Below, piece by piece: positions 1 to 8,073 of a DNA stretch of 64,000 bases (position 1 is its first letter; the number at the start of each line of letters is the position of its first letter). This DNA comes from Bacteroidales bacterium (GTDB lineage: Bacteria > Bacteroidota > Bacteroidia > Bacteroidales > ML635J-15). The position numbers and the translations under genes were made by a program. Under the pieces are notes generated by a model, which was not told where the DNA came from, searched no databases, and worked only from the letters and a program-made list of their open reading frames with translations. The stretch covers positions 1 through 64,000 of the forward strand of contig QKHS01000011.1 in assembly GCA_003249955.1 (NCBI GenBank). The letters run 5' to 3'.

Positions 1-1
1 T

Positions 2-742
2 GACTTTAATTTAATCTGCGAATATTTTTCAGGCATTGAACGACAAGGCCCGGGAAGTCCCGAAGTAACAATCAAAGCACTAAGCTTTATCAACAATCTC
101 AACGGCGAATCGCGTATTGCCGATATAGGCTGCGGAACCGGCGGGCAGACAATCGTTCTGGCACAGAATGCCCCGGGACATATTACCGGCATTGATCTGT
201 TTCCTGATTTTATAGGTAAATTAAACCTTAATGCAGGAAAACTGAATCTTCAGGACAGGATAAAAGGAATTACCGGTTCCATGGACAAACTTCCTTTTCA
301 GGATGAAGAACTGGATCTTATCTGGTCGGAAGGGGCAATCTATAATATAGGTTTTGAACGTGGACTGACCGAATGGCGAAAATTTCTTAAAACAGGCGGT
401 TATATTGCTGTTTCGGAAATGTCGTGGTTTACTGCAGAACGCCCGGACGAAATAGACAGGTTCTGGAACGAAGCTTATACTGAAGCTGACACTATTCCGA
501 ATAAAATTGCACAGTTGCAAAATGCGGGATATGTTCCGGTTGCTGCTTTTATACTTCCAGAAAATTGCTGGACGGATAATTTTTATACTCTGCAGGTTAA
601 GGCGCAGGAAGCATTTCTTAAGAAATACGCCGGAAATAATGCAGCCGTAGGACTCATAGAATATCAAAGGTACGAGGCTCAGTTATATTACAGATATAAG
701 GAGTATTTCGGCTATGTGTTCTATATCGGAAAGAAAATCTGA
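2..742 (+). CDS. Class I SAM-dependent methyltransferase, 5' end missing
   Basis: The reading frame is open from the window edge to the stop at 740-742, so the start codon lies outside the window. The visible N-terminal part contains a textbook SAM-binding motif I ([12 protein letters not shown]), followed by an acidic residue in GIDLFP at the end of the next strand, as expected for a Rossmann-type methyltransferase. A later segment, [14 protein letters not shown]-like with LIWSEG, resembles the post-motif acidic loop of family members that methylate small molecules. The internal ATG at 281 lies after motif I and is not a plausible start. The acceptor substrate cannot be told from sequence. 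A hairpin follows the stop, so transcription probably ends before rsgA. Confidence is high for the fold and low for the specific function. Confidence 0.85.
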   Translation, partial: DFNLICEYFSGIERQGPGSPEVTIKALSFINNLNGESRIADIGCGTGGQTIVLAQNAPGHITGIDLFPDFIGKLNLNAGKLNLQDRIKGITGSMDKLPFQDEELDLIWSEGAIYNIGFERGLTEWRKFLKTGGYIAVSEMSWFTAERPDEIDRFWNEAYTEADTIPNKIAQLQNAGYVPVAAFILPENCWTDNFYTLQVKAQEAFLKKYAGNNAAVGLIEYQRYEAQLYYRYKEYFGYVFYIGKKI

Positions 743-752
743 CAAACAAGAG

Positions 753-780
753 GGATTGTTCCTGTTTTTCAGGGCAATCC
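753..780 (+). terminator. Hairpin after the methyltransferase gene
   Basis: GGATTG (about 753-758) pairs with CAATCC (775-780), with inner CCTG/CAGG pairing around a T-rich loop. A short T-rich run follows. It sits 11 bases after the methyltransferase stop and before rsgA. Confidence 0.55.
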
Positions 781-810
781 TTCATTTTCAACAAATTAAA
801 AACAAAAACA

Positions 811-1869
811 ATGAATAATTTATCATTATATGGCTGGAACGAATCATTATTCCGGCAAAAGCAAAAATCTGTTTATAACAATTGTATGCACGGACGGGTG
901 TCGGTTACACATAAAACCTGCTACACAGTGGTCTCGGAAGATACATTTTATTCCTGTGAACTTTCCGGAAACATGATTTACGGACGGGAATATCCGGAAT
1001 ACCCGTGCACCGGGGATTGGGTTATTTTTCAGCCTGTCGATGCCGGAAAAGGAATAATCCTCGATATGTTGGCCCGCGAAAAAACTCTTTACCGCTTAAA
1101 AAGCGGAACTGTTTCCGAAAAACAGGCTGTGGCATCGTATGTGGACAAGGCATTTATAGTGCAAAGCCTTGACGACAATTTCAACGTGAGGCGGATTGAA
1201 CGTTTTATGCTGCAACTTGCAGATGAAAATATTCAGCCGGTATTGGTTCTTACAAAAACAGATCTTGAATTTAATAAGGATGAGACAGAAGCAGCCATCA
1301 GGCATATCTCAGGTAAAATACCGGTTGTTTTCACCAGCATTTATTCGCCGGATAGTATTGAACAATTGCGTGAGCTTATATCTCCGTGCGAAACAGTTGT
1401 GTTTACAGGCTCTTCGGGAGTAGGGAAAAGTACATTAATAAATTTGCTTTGCGGACAGGAAATTCTGCAAACAGCAGCAATAAGCGATCATACAGGAAAA
1501 GGAAAGCATACTTCTACACGCCGGGAAATGGTGTTGATGGATAAATCGGGAGTATTAATAGACACTCCGGGAGTAAAGGTTTTCGGTGTTACCAATAATG
1601 ATAACGAAACTTTATCTGAGGTTCTGGACATAAGCAGTTTTGAGGGACAATGTCTGTTCCGGGATTGCCGGCATGTTAACGAAAAGGGTTGTGCCGTAAT
1701 AAAAGCTGTGGAAAACGGCGATCTTGACCCGGGAGTGTACGAGAGCTATCTTAAATTGCGGAAAGAGGCAAGTCACTATACTGCTTCGGTTCATGAGCGA
1801 AGGAAATATGAAAAATCATTTTCAAAATTAGTGAAAAGGGCAAAAAACAGTTCTTTTAAAAATTATTAG
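811..1869 (+). CDS. rsgA: Ribosome small subunit-dependent GTPase RsgA (YjeQ)
   Basis: RsgA is a circularly permuted GTPase that checks late 30S subunit maturation and releases RbfA. The 352 residues show the permuted motif order: G4 TKTD at about 148-151, then G1 GSSGVGKST at 200-208, then G3 DTPG at 251-254. The region before 100 fits the N-terminal OB-fold. The C-terminal zinc knuckle is complete, with C281, C286, H288 and C294 in CLFRDCRHVNEKGC. Length matches the family. The ATG at 811 gives a clean N-terminus (MNNLSLYGWN, typical of Bacteroidota RsgA). It appears to be transcribed alone, downstream of a hairpin and ahead of a repeat-rich spacer. Confidence 0.96.
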   Translation: MNNLSLYGWNESLFRQKQKSVYNNCMHGRVSVTHKTCYTVVSEDTFYSCELSGNMIYGREYPEYPCTGDWVIFQPVDAGKGIILDMLAREKTLYRLKSGTVSEKQAVASYVDKAFIVQSLDDNFNVRRIERFMLQLADENIQPVLVLTKTDLEFNKDETEAAIRHISGKIPVVFTSIYSPDSIEQLRELISPCETVVFTGSSGVGKSTLINLLCGQEILQTAAISDHTGKGKHTSTRREMVLMDKSGVLIDTPGVKVFGVTNNDNETLSEVLDISSFEGQCLFRDCRHVNEKGCAVIKAVENGDLDPGVYESYLKLRKEASHYTASVHERRKYEKSFSKLVKRAKNSSFKNY

Positions 1870-1884
1870 GGGTGTAATAGGAAA

Positions 1885-2101
1885 GACCGAAGACGGAAAT
1901 TGGAAGACCGGAGACGGGAAGCGGCCAATGTTCCGGCAATCATGGATTTAATCCGACAATTTTGTTTGCAAACGAGCCTAAGTTTTCACACGTCCATACG
2001 GCTGACTTCGGGTCTGCTCAGGACAGTGCTTCAGGCTCAGGGGATTTATGGTTGGGCTGAATTTTCAAGCTGAATCCGGTTTTCGGTCTCCGGTCTTCCA
2101 C
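1885..2101. repeat. Inverted GGAAGACCGGAGAC repeat pair in the rsgA-rhomboid spacer
   Basis: TGGAAGACCGGAGAC at 1901-1915 has a perfect 15-base inverted partner at 2086-2100. Both arms belong to the purine-rich GGAAGACGGAAG family seen again near 8.1-8.6, 11.2 and 21.7 kb. The 170 bases between the arms have no convincing reading frame but contain a degenerate CTGACTTCGGGTCTGCTCAGG word (about 2001-2021) that recalls the REP-like word at 25.13 kb. The rest of the 1870-2269 spacer shows nothing further. Confidence 0.6.
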
Positions 2102-2269
2102 CCTAACTCCATTAACAATTACCATATCTGATTAATTACAGATTTTTCTTTAGTTTATGGTCAGGATTAAAATGTTTCCGGGATCAGGATTAAATTACAA
2201 AATCAGCCGGGAGCAAAAGACATTTGGGAATAAAATGTTTTCTCTTATTTTTTGCCTTAGGTTTTTATA

Positions 2270-3733
2270 TTACTCATTCAATTCGTTAATAATATTTTCA
2301 ATTTGATTGTTACATTCATCTATTTCTTGTCTGTAGATGTTTGTATTTTCTGATATTGTTTTGTAAATTAAGTTATAGCTTTTAACACGCAAATCACAAT
2401 ATTGCAACATTTTTTTATTCCTTTCATGTATTTCTTCCGGCAAATTTAACCGATCAAGCTCATTTAATAATTTTATGCTTTCATCCCAATAATGAAGCCC
2501 GTTTTTAACTTCTGACAGAATTTTCTCGTTCGATATGTTCTCAGGCAACTTATACACTTCCATTGCCTTTTCCTCCATTGCCGAAAATTCTTTCATTCCG
2601 CTTTCATATTTTCCGATATCATTAGGAATTTGATTATATGTTATAACTGAAACCGAGAGAATAACGACCGAAAGTATCCCGATTGTAATATATTTGAGTT
2701 TTATATCTTTTGCTTTTTTAAGACCCGGGAAATAAGCATATCCTATTACCAGACCACTAATTAAACCACCAATATGAGCAGCATTATCAATTCCGTCTTT
2801 AAATCCGTTAAATAAATTATAACCAACAAAAATAACAATACTTGTCATCAGTGCTTTTCTTGCGGATTTTTCGATCAGATTTGTTGTCAACATGGCAAGG
2901 AAAACTCCATACATTCCAAATATTGCTCCGGATGCACCTGCACTAATAGTAAGGTCATGCCAACATAAACTGGCTACACTGGCAAAAATTCCGGTTAAAA
3001 GATATGCTGCTGCAAACCGCGCTTTGCCCAAATAAGGTTCTAACAACAATCCTATGTAAATTAATGCATACATATTCATTAAAAGATGCAAAACCCCGAT
3101 ATGCAGAAAGCAGTTTGTAATCAAACGCCACCATTCTCCATCCAAAGTTGAAGGCCGAAAATTTGCTCCCCATTTTACTAAACTTTCACCGTCAGGAAAA
3201 AAGGCATTTACGCCCATAAGAATCATCAAAATAAAGACAGCAATATTAATATTTATTATAACCGGGGTTACAAAATATCCTTTTGTTGGCTTAAATACAG
3301 AAAGGAATCCTGTTAATTTTTCTTTCGCAGACAGCGGAGATTTACTTAAAGCATCTTTTTCTTCATGGGCTAATTTCGGTTTGATTTCTTCATATTTTTG
3401 TTCCAATTCTTCATGAGTGTATTTATCTTTCAACTCATTAAACATATAAATAAAATCATTAATATTCTCTTTGTTTTTACCCCAGTCTATTATCTGACTA
3501 CCTGTACATTCACTTTTCAAACTGGCAACATTGCCGTCAATCTTCACTCTAACTTCTTCACTCCATGAACTCATTGAGAATTCTGTATATGCAATAAACC
3601 CCGCCTCACTGATATGGCCTATATCCCAATTTAATTTTTCAGCAGTCTCAATAGCAATTATCAAAAATTGTTCAGAAGTCATGTTTTCAACCGGAAAATC
3701 CTTATTGTGCTTTGGTGTCAGTCCGAATCCCAT
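2270..3733 (-). CDS. Rhomboid family intramembrane serine protease with soluble N- and C-terminal extensions
   Basis: This 487-residue protein has a rhomboid core at about 155-340. The helix-2 HxxxN signature is present (HLLMN, H216/N220), the catalytic serine lies in GASG (S268), and the catalytic histidine in AAHIGG (H320). The extra membrane segments and the WWR motif (201-203) in the L1 region also fit. About 150 soluble residues precede the core and about 140 coil-rich residues follow it; neither extension is one I recognise. The N-terminal part would sit in the cytoplasm and may bind substrate or a partner. The start ATG at 3733 is the first in frame. A minus-strand -7-like element (TATCTTTG, 3834-3841) lies about 95 bases upstream. 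Substrate is unknown. Confidence 0.9.
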   Translation of the reverse strand: MGFGLTPKHNKDFPVENMTSEQFLIIAIETAEKLNWDIGHISEAGFIAYTEFSMSSWSEEVRVKIDGNVASLKSECTGSQIIDWGKNKENINDFIYMFNELKDKYTHEELEQKYEEIKPKLAHEEKDALSKSPLSAKEKLTGFLSVFKPTKGYFVTPVIININIAVFILMILMGVNAFFPDGESLVKWGANFRPSTLDGEWWRLITNCFLHIGVLHLLMNMYALIYIGLLLEPYLGKARFAAAYLLTGIFASVASLCWHDLTISAGASGAIFGMYGVFLAMLTTNLIEKSARKALMTSIVIFVGYNLFNGFKDGIDNAAHIGGLISGLVIGYAYFPGLKKAKDIKLKYITIGILSVVILSVSVITYNQIPNDIGKYESGMKEFSAMEEKAMEVYKLPENISNEKILSEVKNGLHYWDESIKLLNELDRLNLPEEIHERNKKMLQYCDLRVKSYNLIYKTISENTNIYRQEIDECNNQIENIINELNE

Positions 3734-4035
3734 AAAATCAATGTTTTAAATTATAATATTGTGGTGTCTCCTGTATTTGAACTAAATCCATTCCTGAAAT
3801 ATGACTAAAAATCATATCTGAAATTTTGCAGTCCAAAGATAATTGTAATATTTTAGAATTATAAATATTAATTACATTTTCAACAGCTATCGTTACGCAT
3901 TATATAAAAAATTATATTCTGATTGAAAAGATTTCATTTTTCAGGGTATGGCTAAAACGTTCAGTCATGGAGTTTTCACAACAAGAGATATCTTAGTCTT
4001 GCTGATTTACAGGTTAAATGTAAATTTATTTTCAC
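3734..4035. other. Spacer with a candidate rhomboid promoter
   Basis: About 300 AT-rich bases. The only signal I can support is TATCTTTG on the minus strand at 3834-3841, matching the Bacteroidota -7 consensus TAnnTTTG, with no clear -33 element. No reading frame, hairpin or repeat stands out in the remainder. Confidence 0.4.
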
Positions 4036-4464
4036 TCAATCTTCTATTGCTTCGATTCCAAGTTGCTTAAGCCTTTCAAGATTATCCTTCATTGCTTTTA
4101 GCTGTTCGGGTGCATGTCCCTGCCATTCCGTAATTTCACCAATAACCCTGAACGGGTACAAAGAACGGTATGACTTTGTAGGATTTCCCGGGAACTTTTT
4201 GTCGGTTAAATTTGGATCGTCTTCTATCGGGCCCGTCGGCTCTACTATATAAATTCTTTCACGTCCTTCGCCCGATGCAAGTTCGGCACCCCATACAGCA
4301 GCATCGAGAGTGGCTGTGAGGTAAATGTATTTTGCTTTATTTCTTTGCCCGTAGTTTGAATTAAACCCGGGTTCTATAAGGTCTCCCTGTTTCAGATCTG
4401 CCTTTGTCCCATGATAGAAAGTCTCTAAACTGATATTTTTTGCCGTTTCTGCCGGTTTGTTCAT
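4036..4464 (-). CDS. arr: NAD(+)-rifampin ADP-ribosyltransferase (Arr)
   Basis: Arr enzymes transfer ADP-ribose from NAD+ to the C23 hydroxyl of rifamycins and inactivate them. The 142 residues match Arr closely throughout: FYHGTK near the N-terminus, PGFNSNYG, YIYLTATLDAAVWGAELA, IYIVEPTGPIEDDPNLTDK, FPGNPTKSYR and a final IGEITEWQGH. The residues equivalent to the mycobacterial catalytic triad are visible as H18, Y48 and D82/D83. Length equals the usual 140 or so. It starts 16 bases after the higA stop, so it is probably co-transcribed with the toxin-antitoxin genes. Chromosomal arr homologues occur widely in environmental bacteria, so the family call is firm, but resistance in this host is an inference. 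Confidence 0.93.
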   Translation of the reverse strand: MNKPAETAKNISLETFYHGTKADLKQGDLIEPGFNSNYGQRNKAKYIYLTATLDAAVWGAELASGEGRERIYIVEPTGPIEDDPNLTDKKFPGNPTKSYRSLYPFRVIGEITEWQGHAPEQLKAMKDNLERLKQLGIEAIED

Positions 4465-4480
4465 TTGCTTGTTGGTTTTG

Positions 4481-4786
4481 TCACATTTCCAGACTTAATT
4501 TAAGGTGTCCACCCAAACCTTCTCTTATAATTCTCATAAGTGTTGAAAGGCGAATATCACTTGCATCATTTTCAATCCGGGAAATATAATTTTTAGTTGT
4601 TCCGACTTTATTTGCAAGTTCTTCCTGAGTCATTTTCTTTTGTTTACGAGCTTCCTGAATCACAACTCCAATTGTAAAAGCCTCAAGCGATTCTTCAAAT
4701 TTTTCGCGGGTATCAGTTCCTTTTTTGCCGTATTTCCCGTTTAAATGATCGTCCCAGTCAATAATATTATTTTGTTTTGTCTTCAT
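4481..4786 (-). CDS. higA: HigA-type XRE antitoxin
   Basis: The 101-residue protein carries a helix-turn-helix of the XRE/Cro class in its C-terminal half: EEARKQKKMTQEELANKVG followed by TTKNYISRIEND. The N-terminal segment (WDDHLNGKYGKKGTDTREKFEE) is typical of HigA partners of HigB-like toxins in Bacteroidota. It should neutralise the toxin and repress its own promoter. Its start codon lies inside the last 20 bases of the toxin reading frame, a common arrangement for host-inhibition-of-growth pairs with the toxin gene first. The gene is intact although the toxin is not. Confidence 0.88.
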   Translation of the reverse strand: MKTKQNNIIDWDDHLNGKYGKKGTDTREKFEESLEAFTIGVVIQEARKQKKMTQEELANKVGTTKNYISRIENDASDIRLSTLMRIIREGLGGHLKLSLEM

Positions 4787-5119
4787 AGTATCTATTTTTT
4801 AATTTTAACGCTTTTTCTATTTCATTCCGGGGAGTTTTTTGCGTCTTTTTCTGAAATCCATTTAATAAAATTACCAGCTTTCCTTCATCAAAAAAACAGA
4901 ATATCCGAAATATGTTTGCTCCTGCTTTTATTCTGATTTCGTAAAGAGCATCTTCCCCCTCTCTATGTGTTTGAAGAACTTTTCGGGTATTATTTTTAGA
5001 GTTTGAACCAACCCAATTACCCAATCAATCTTTTCCTGAACCTTTTTCTTCTGATTATTATAAAAATCCCAGAAGTCAGACCCATAAACAATTACCTTTC
5101 GTTTAAATCCTTCATTCAT
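4767..5119 (-). pseudogene. higB: HigB/RelE-type toxin gene, broken by a frameshift
   Basis: Two overlapping frames together give one complete HigB-like toxin. The first (from ATG at 5119) reads MNEGFKRKVIVYGSDFWDFY up to FFKHIE, then runs into an early stop at 4928. The second picks up in a different frame with GEDALYEIRIKAGANIFRIF and continues through LLNGFQKKTQKTP to the stop at 4767. The join falls at a run of three AG dinucleotides next to five G (minus strand; 4955-4964). Two copies of AG instead of three restore HIEGEDALYEIR, matching family spacing. It may be a dead toxin, a sequencing error, or a reversible slippage site; the sequence alone cannot decide. Confidence 0.82.
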
Positions 5120-5123
5120 TTTG

Positions 5124-5131
5124 CAAAGTTA
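5124..5131 (-). promoter_or_regulatory. Candidate -7 element immediately before higB
   Basis: TAACTTTG on the minus strand matches TAnnTTTG, but it lies so close to the ATG at 5119 that the transcript would be nearly leaderless. The element at 5220-5227 is the alternative. Confidence 0.35.
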
Positions 5132-5219
5132 CCTATTTAGACAACATATATCAAGTTTTTTCATTTATTTTTTGTGACACTTCCATTTTCGCCTTACCTA
5201 TAACCTATCTCTCCTCACA

Positions 5220-5227
5220 CAAATATA
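5220..5227 (-). promoter_or_regulatory. Candidate higBA-arr promoter (-7 element TATATTTG)
   Basis: TATATTTG on the minus strand is an exact match to the Bacteroidota -7 consensus and would start a transcript about 95 bases before higB. No clear -33 TTTG is visible at the right distance. Confidence 0.45.
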
Positions 5228-5271
5228 CATTTTATTTACATGAGTACCCGAAAACAAAACCCCCAACTCTC

Positions 5272-5367
5272 TTAATAAAACTCATAAGCAACAGCCCTGA
5301 AGAACAATTCTTTTAATACGCCGGTTGGTTCTTTTCCGTCAATAAGAATTGAATAGATTGCCTGTGA
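5272..5367 (-). pseudogene. Detached 3' end of gpsA (31 codons plus stop)
   Basis: The minus strand encodes SQAIYSILIDGKEPTGVLKE and then LFFRAVAYEFY, which repeats the C-terminus of the intact gpsA at 7049-7140 with one substitution and one extra residue. Similarity also continues about 35-45 bases past the stop on both copies (TGAGTACCCG here, TGAGTAACCCG at about 7003), so the duplicated unit is roughly 5236-5367. Upstream of codon S the similarity ends abruptly. No start codon or upstream gene accompanies it, so it is a remnant or duplicated target, not a gene. The other bases between 5120 and 5563 hold only promoter candidates and AT-rich sequence. Confidence 0.88.
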
Positions 5368-5531
5368 GAAAAAAAGAATGACAGACTTAAGTGCAATATC
5401 TTCCTCATTCTCCACATTAAATATAGGTTGCTGTTACCGTTTCGTTGTTTTTCGACCATTTATCCGGCAAGTTTTAGTTTTTTACCAATTTATAAACATA
5501 CAAATGATTAAATAGCAGTGCAACTATGATG

Positions 5532-5578
5532 CAATTGGCTCAATTATGGCTCAATTGGCTCAATTATGGCTCAATTGG
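5532..5578. repeat. 20-bp tandem repeat spanning a stop codon
   Basis: The unit GGCTCAATTATGGCTCAATT occurs twice exactly (5537-5556 and 5557-5576), with a partial copy before. The stop codon of the AlbA_2/ATPase gene (5564-5566) falls within the second unit. The unit length is not a multiple of three, so gain or loss of a copy would alter what follows the last codons. Confidence 0.85.
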
Positions 5579-6892
5579 CAGTTTATAAAAAGACCCGGCT
5601 CCTTTAATTTCAGATGGTTTTAATATTCCTTTTTCAGCCAACTCCGCTAAATCTCTTGTTGCTGTTCTTCTGGCAACGCCAAACATTGTCTGATATTCCT
5701 TATTTGTTATTTTGCCTCTTTCCTTAACAAATAAAACCGCTTTTATCTGTCGTTCATTTAATTCAGATTTTAATAGATTTTCTTCAGTATATTTGTTTTT
5801 ATACAAAGTTACAGAAATACCTCCGAATTCAGAAGCAAATCTTGGCTCAGACAAATTCGCTTTCAAACATTCATTTATAATGTTTATTGTTCCTCGTCCC
5901 CATGCTTCAATCAGGCCACCTTTAAAAAACACAGAGGCAATCAGTGGATTATGAGGTTTAGATGAATGTTGTCTTTTCAGGTCTTCCACCGAGTAGCCTT
6001 CGGGAAGCTTGCCTTCGTTCCAAATAATTATTTTATCGTCATAAACACTGATTTGTATTGGGGCTCCGAAATAGTCACGATGAACAATCGCATTGATAAT
6101 TGCTTCGCGAACAGCTTTGTATGGATATTCCCAACTTTCAACACGATTCAGTCCTTCATATGAGATTGGCGATATAAAAAACTTCCTGTCCAGAATTTCC
6201 AATGTTTTATTGGCAAGTTCAAAAATGTTTGATTCAATAACTTCCTGAAAAAGTAGCTCATCTTCAGTTTTTCCAAAACGACCAATTTTCACAAATGCAT
6301 TGATAAAAAAACGACAGGGATTTTTCCCAAAAAGCAATATCCCGGAACGTTTCATTTTTTTGTTTTCAAGCAGCAACAAATTTTCTAGAATTAACGGAAT
6401 ATTCTTTTCATCTTCAATGAAAGGAAGTCTTTTACTTTTTAATGCAGCTTTTTTGAATGCTTCAATAGCATTAGTGTCAATGTCCTCAAAACTTGCTCTT
6501 GGTTCAATTACGTCATCCCATGTCTTACCGGATTTTTTCAATAAGAAATCATTCAGAGCCTTTCCTTTAAGTTCTTGTTTTGTACTTCCGCTACGATAAT
6601 GATACTTTCCTTGATATGAAATAGCTATATCATAAGGTTTTACAACAATTTCAATGTAGTGTTTTTTATTGTTTTCCTGCAGATTAATGTCACAAATAAT
6701 GCCTAAATGATTTTGAATCTTATTTGGAACTTCTTCGAGTAATTCTTTGTAATTGAAAACTCCGGTAATTTCCCCTTTATCATTTTTTCCAATAACCAGC
6801 GTTCCTCCCTGAGCATTTGCAAAACCACATATCCATTTCAAATACTCATCTTTCCAGATTTCTTTCCATTCAATATTTTGGTTTTCTGTCAT
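5564..6892 (-). CDS. AlbA_2 / HATPase_c_4 domain transcriptional regulator-like protein
   Basis: The 442 residues follow the order usual for this family. The N-terminal AlbA_2 (Schlafen-like, formerly AAA_4) domain begins at NIEWKEIW and includes KWICGFANAQGGTLVIGKND. A middle helix-rich linker precedes the GHKL-type HATPase_c_4 domain (REAIINAIVHRDY, GGLIEAWGRGT). A C-terminal winged helix follows (NERQIKAVLFVKERGKITN, RRTATRDLAELAEKGIL). Members are usually annotated as ATP-binding or putative DNA-binding proteins and are common in accessory DNA. A -7 element TATCTTTG lies on the minus strand at 6909-6916, giving a short leader. The gene is bracketed by duplicated gpsA 3' ends, which suggests horizontal arrival. 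Target genes are unknown. Confidence 0.9.
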   Translation of the reverse strand: MTENQNIEWKEIWKDEYLKWICGFANAQGGTLVIGKNDKGEITGVFNYKELLEEVPNKIQNHLGIICDINLQENNKKHYIEIVVKPYDIAISYQGKYHYRSGSTKQELKGKALNDFLLKKSGKTWDDVIEPRASFEDIDTNAIEAFKKAALKSKRLPFIEDEKNIPLILENLLLLENKKMKRSGILLFGKNPCRFFINAFVKIGRFGKTEDELLFQEVIESNIFELANKTLEILDRKFFISPISYEGLNRVESWEYPYKAVREAIINAIVHRDYFGAPIQISVYDDKIIIWNEGKLPEGYSVEDLKRQHSSKPHNPLIASVFFKGGLIEAWGRGTINIINECLKANLSEPRFASEFGGISVTLYKNKYTEENLLKSELNERQIKAVLFVKERGKITNKEYQTMFGVARRTATRDLAELAEKGILKPSEIKGAGSFYKLPIEP

Positions 6893-6997
6893 TTCTGAAT
6901 ATTTTTAACAAAGATAATAAAACTTGATTTATAACTTATTCTTCTTTTTTACAATGAACGGGAACTTCTTTATCCCCTAACTAAAAGCAATTATTGT

Positions 6998-7143
6998 CTA
7001 CCTGAGTAACCCGAAGTTTCTACAAAACAAAAAAGCCTTACTCATTAACTAAAACTCATAAGCAACTGCCCTGAAAAACAATTCTTTTAGTACGCCTGTT
7101 GGTTCTTTTCCTTCAATAAGAATTGAATAGATTGCCTGTGATA
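6998..7143. repeat. gpsA 3' end copy forming a direct repeat with 5236-5367
   Basis: This segment covers the last 31 codons of the intact gpsA plus about 45 bases beyond its stop. It is a diverged direct repeat of 5236-5367. The two copies enclose one gene (5564-6892) and differ by scattered substitutions and small gaps. Confidence 0.8.
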
Positions 7144-8008
7144 TAGGCATGTCGATATTATATTTTTTGGCAAGAAACAAAATAGATTCTACAGTGGAAA
7201 CGCCTTCGGCTAATTTATCAAATTTACTGTGCTTTATGAAATTCTCGCCAAAAGCTCTGTTATTGCTGTATTCCGAAAATAAAGTAGCTTCGTAATCGCC
7301 TATGTGACTTAATCCATAAACAGTAATTTCATTGCCGCCCATAGCTTTTACCAATCGGGAAACTTCTCTGGAACCACGGGCCATTAATGCTCCTTTAAGA
7401 CTTGAATAATTCATTCCGTCCAGCATACCGGCAGCAATTCCGATAACATTTTTTGCAGCCGCCCCTATTTCAATTCCTACCAGATCTTCGCCTATGTATA
7501 AACGTATAAGTTCACTGTTGAAATTATCTATTATTTCTTTTGTAAGTCCGGTATTCTCTGAACTTATAAGCATGCAATTGGGGACTGAATTAAAATAAGC
7601 CTGAACATGCCCCGGGCCAACCCAAATCGCGAGCTCTGCATCCTGTTTTATTTCTTCTTTTACTACTTCGGAGAGTCTTAGTCCTGTAATTTTTTCAATT
7701 CCCTTCATCGCGAGAATTATTTTTTTACCGGTTAAAGTAAACTTATTCAGGTTTCCTGATAATTCACGCAGATTTTGTGAGCTTATGGAAACAATAATAT
7801 AATCGGCATGATTTACAGCTTCTTCCAGCGAATCTGTAAGTATTACATTATCCTGCAGGCTAAGAAATTCATTTTTTCTTTCCTTTTTAAGTTGAATAAG
7901 ATTCTCCGAACTTTCTCTTCCCCAGAGCAAAGTATTATGCCCGAGTTTGCATGAATACCAGGCCAGAAAACTTCCCCATCGTCCACATCCCAATACAGAT
8001 ACATTCAT
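7049..8008 (-). CDS. gpsA: NAD(P)H-dependent glycerol-3-phosphate dehydrogenase
   Basis: GpsA reduces dihydroxyacetone phosphate to sn-glycerol 3-phosphate, the backbone of phospholipids. The 319-residue protein opens with the dinucleotide-binding loop GCGRWGSFLA (7-16). It has the IVSISSQNLR strand end, WVGPGHV, the catalytic-lysine region GAAAKNVIGIAAG, RGSREVSRL, and the late substrate-binding block STVESILFLAKKYNIDMPI. Length is slightly under the usual 330-340 but no domain is missing. The ATG at 8008 gives the canonical N-terminus. A -7 element (TACTTTTG, minus strand 8059-8066) lies about 50 bases upstream. The gene's last codons are duplicated at 5.3 kb. Confidence 0.95.
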   Translation of the reverse strand: MNVSVLGCGRWGSFLAWYSCKLGHNTLLWGRESSENLIQLKKERKNEFLSLQDNVILTDSLEEAVNHADYIIVSISSQNLRELSGNLNKFTLTGKKIILAMKGIEKITGLRLSEVVKEEIKQDAELAIWVGPGHVQAYFNSVPNCMLISSENTGLTKEIIDNFNSELIRLYIGEDLVGIEIGAAAKNVIGIAAGMLDGMNYSSLKGALMARGSREVSRLVKAMGGNEITVYGLSHIGDYEATLFSEYSNNRAFGENFIKHSKFDKLAEGVSTVESILFLAKKYNIDMPISQAIYSILIEGKEPTGVLKELFFRAVAYEF

Positions 8009-8058
8009 TTCTACTGTCGTTTTTATGTTTTTAATTCGTCAGCTAAACTGAGTAATTG

Positions 8059-8066
8059 CAAAAGTA
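8059..8066 (-). promoter_or_regulatory. Candidate gpsA promoter (-7 element)
   Basis: TACTTTTG on the minus strand fits TAnnTTTG. It would start transcription about 45 bases before the gpsA ATG. A copy of the GGAAGACGGAAG repeat lies directly upstream of it (8074-8105). Confidence 0.45.
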
Positions 8067-8073
8067 GTAAAAA

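Noticed and set aside
3904-4030. Possible short gene or hairpin before arr
   Set aside because: No frame above about 30 codons and no stable stem is visible.
5236-7143. Complete integrative element with recombinase
   Set aside because: Only one cargo gene lies between the direct repeats; no integrase, transposase or tRNA target is present.
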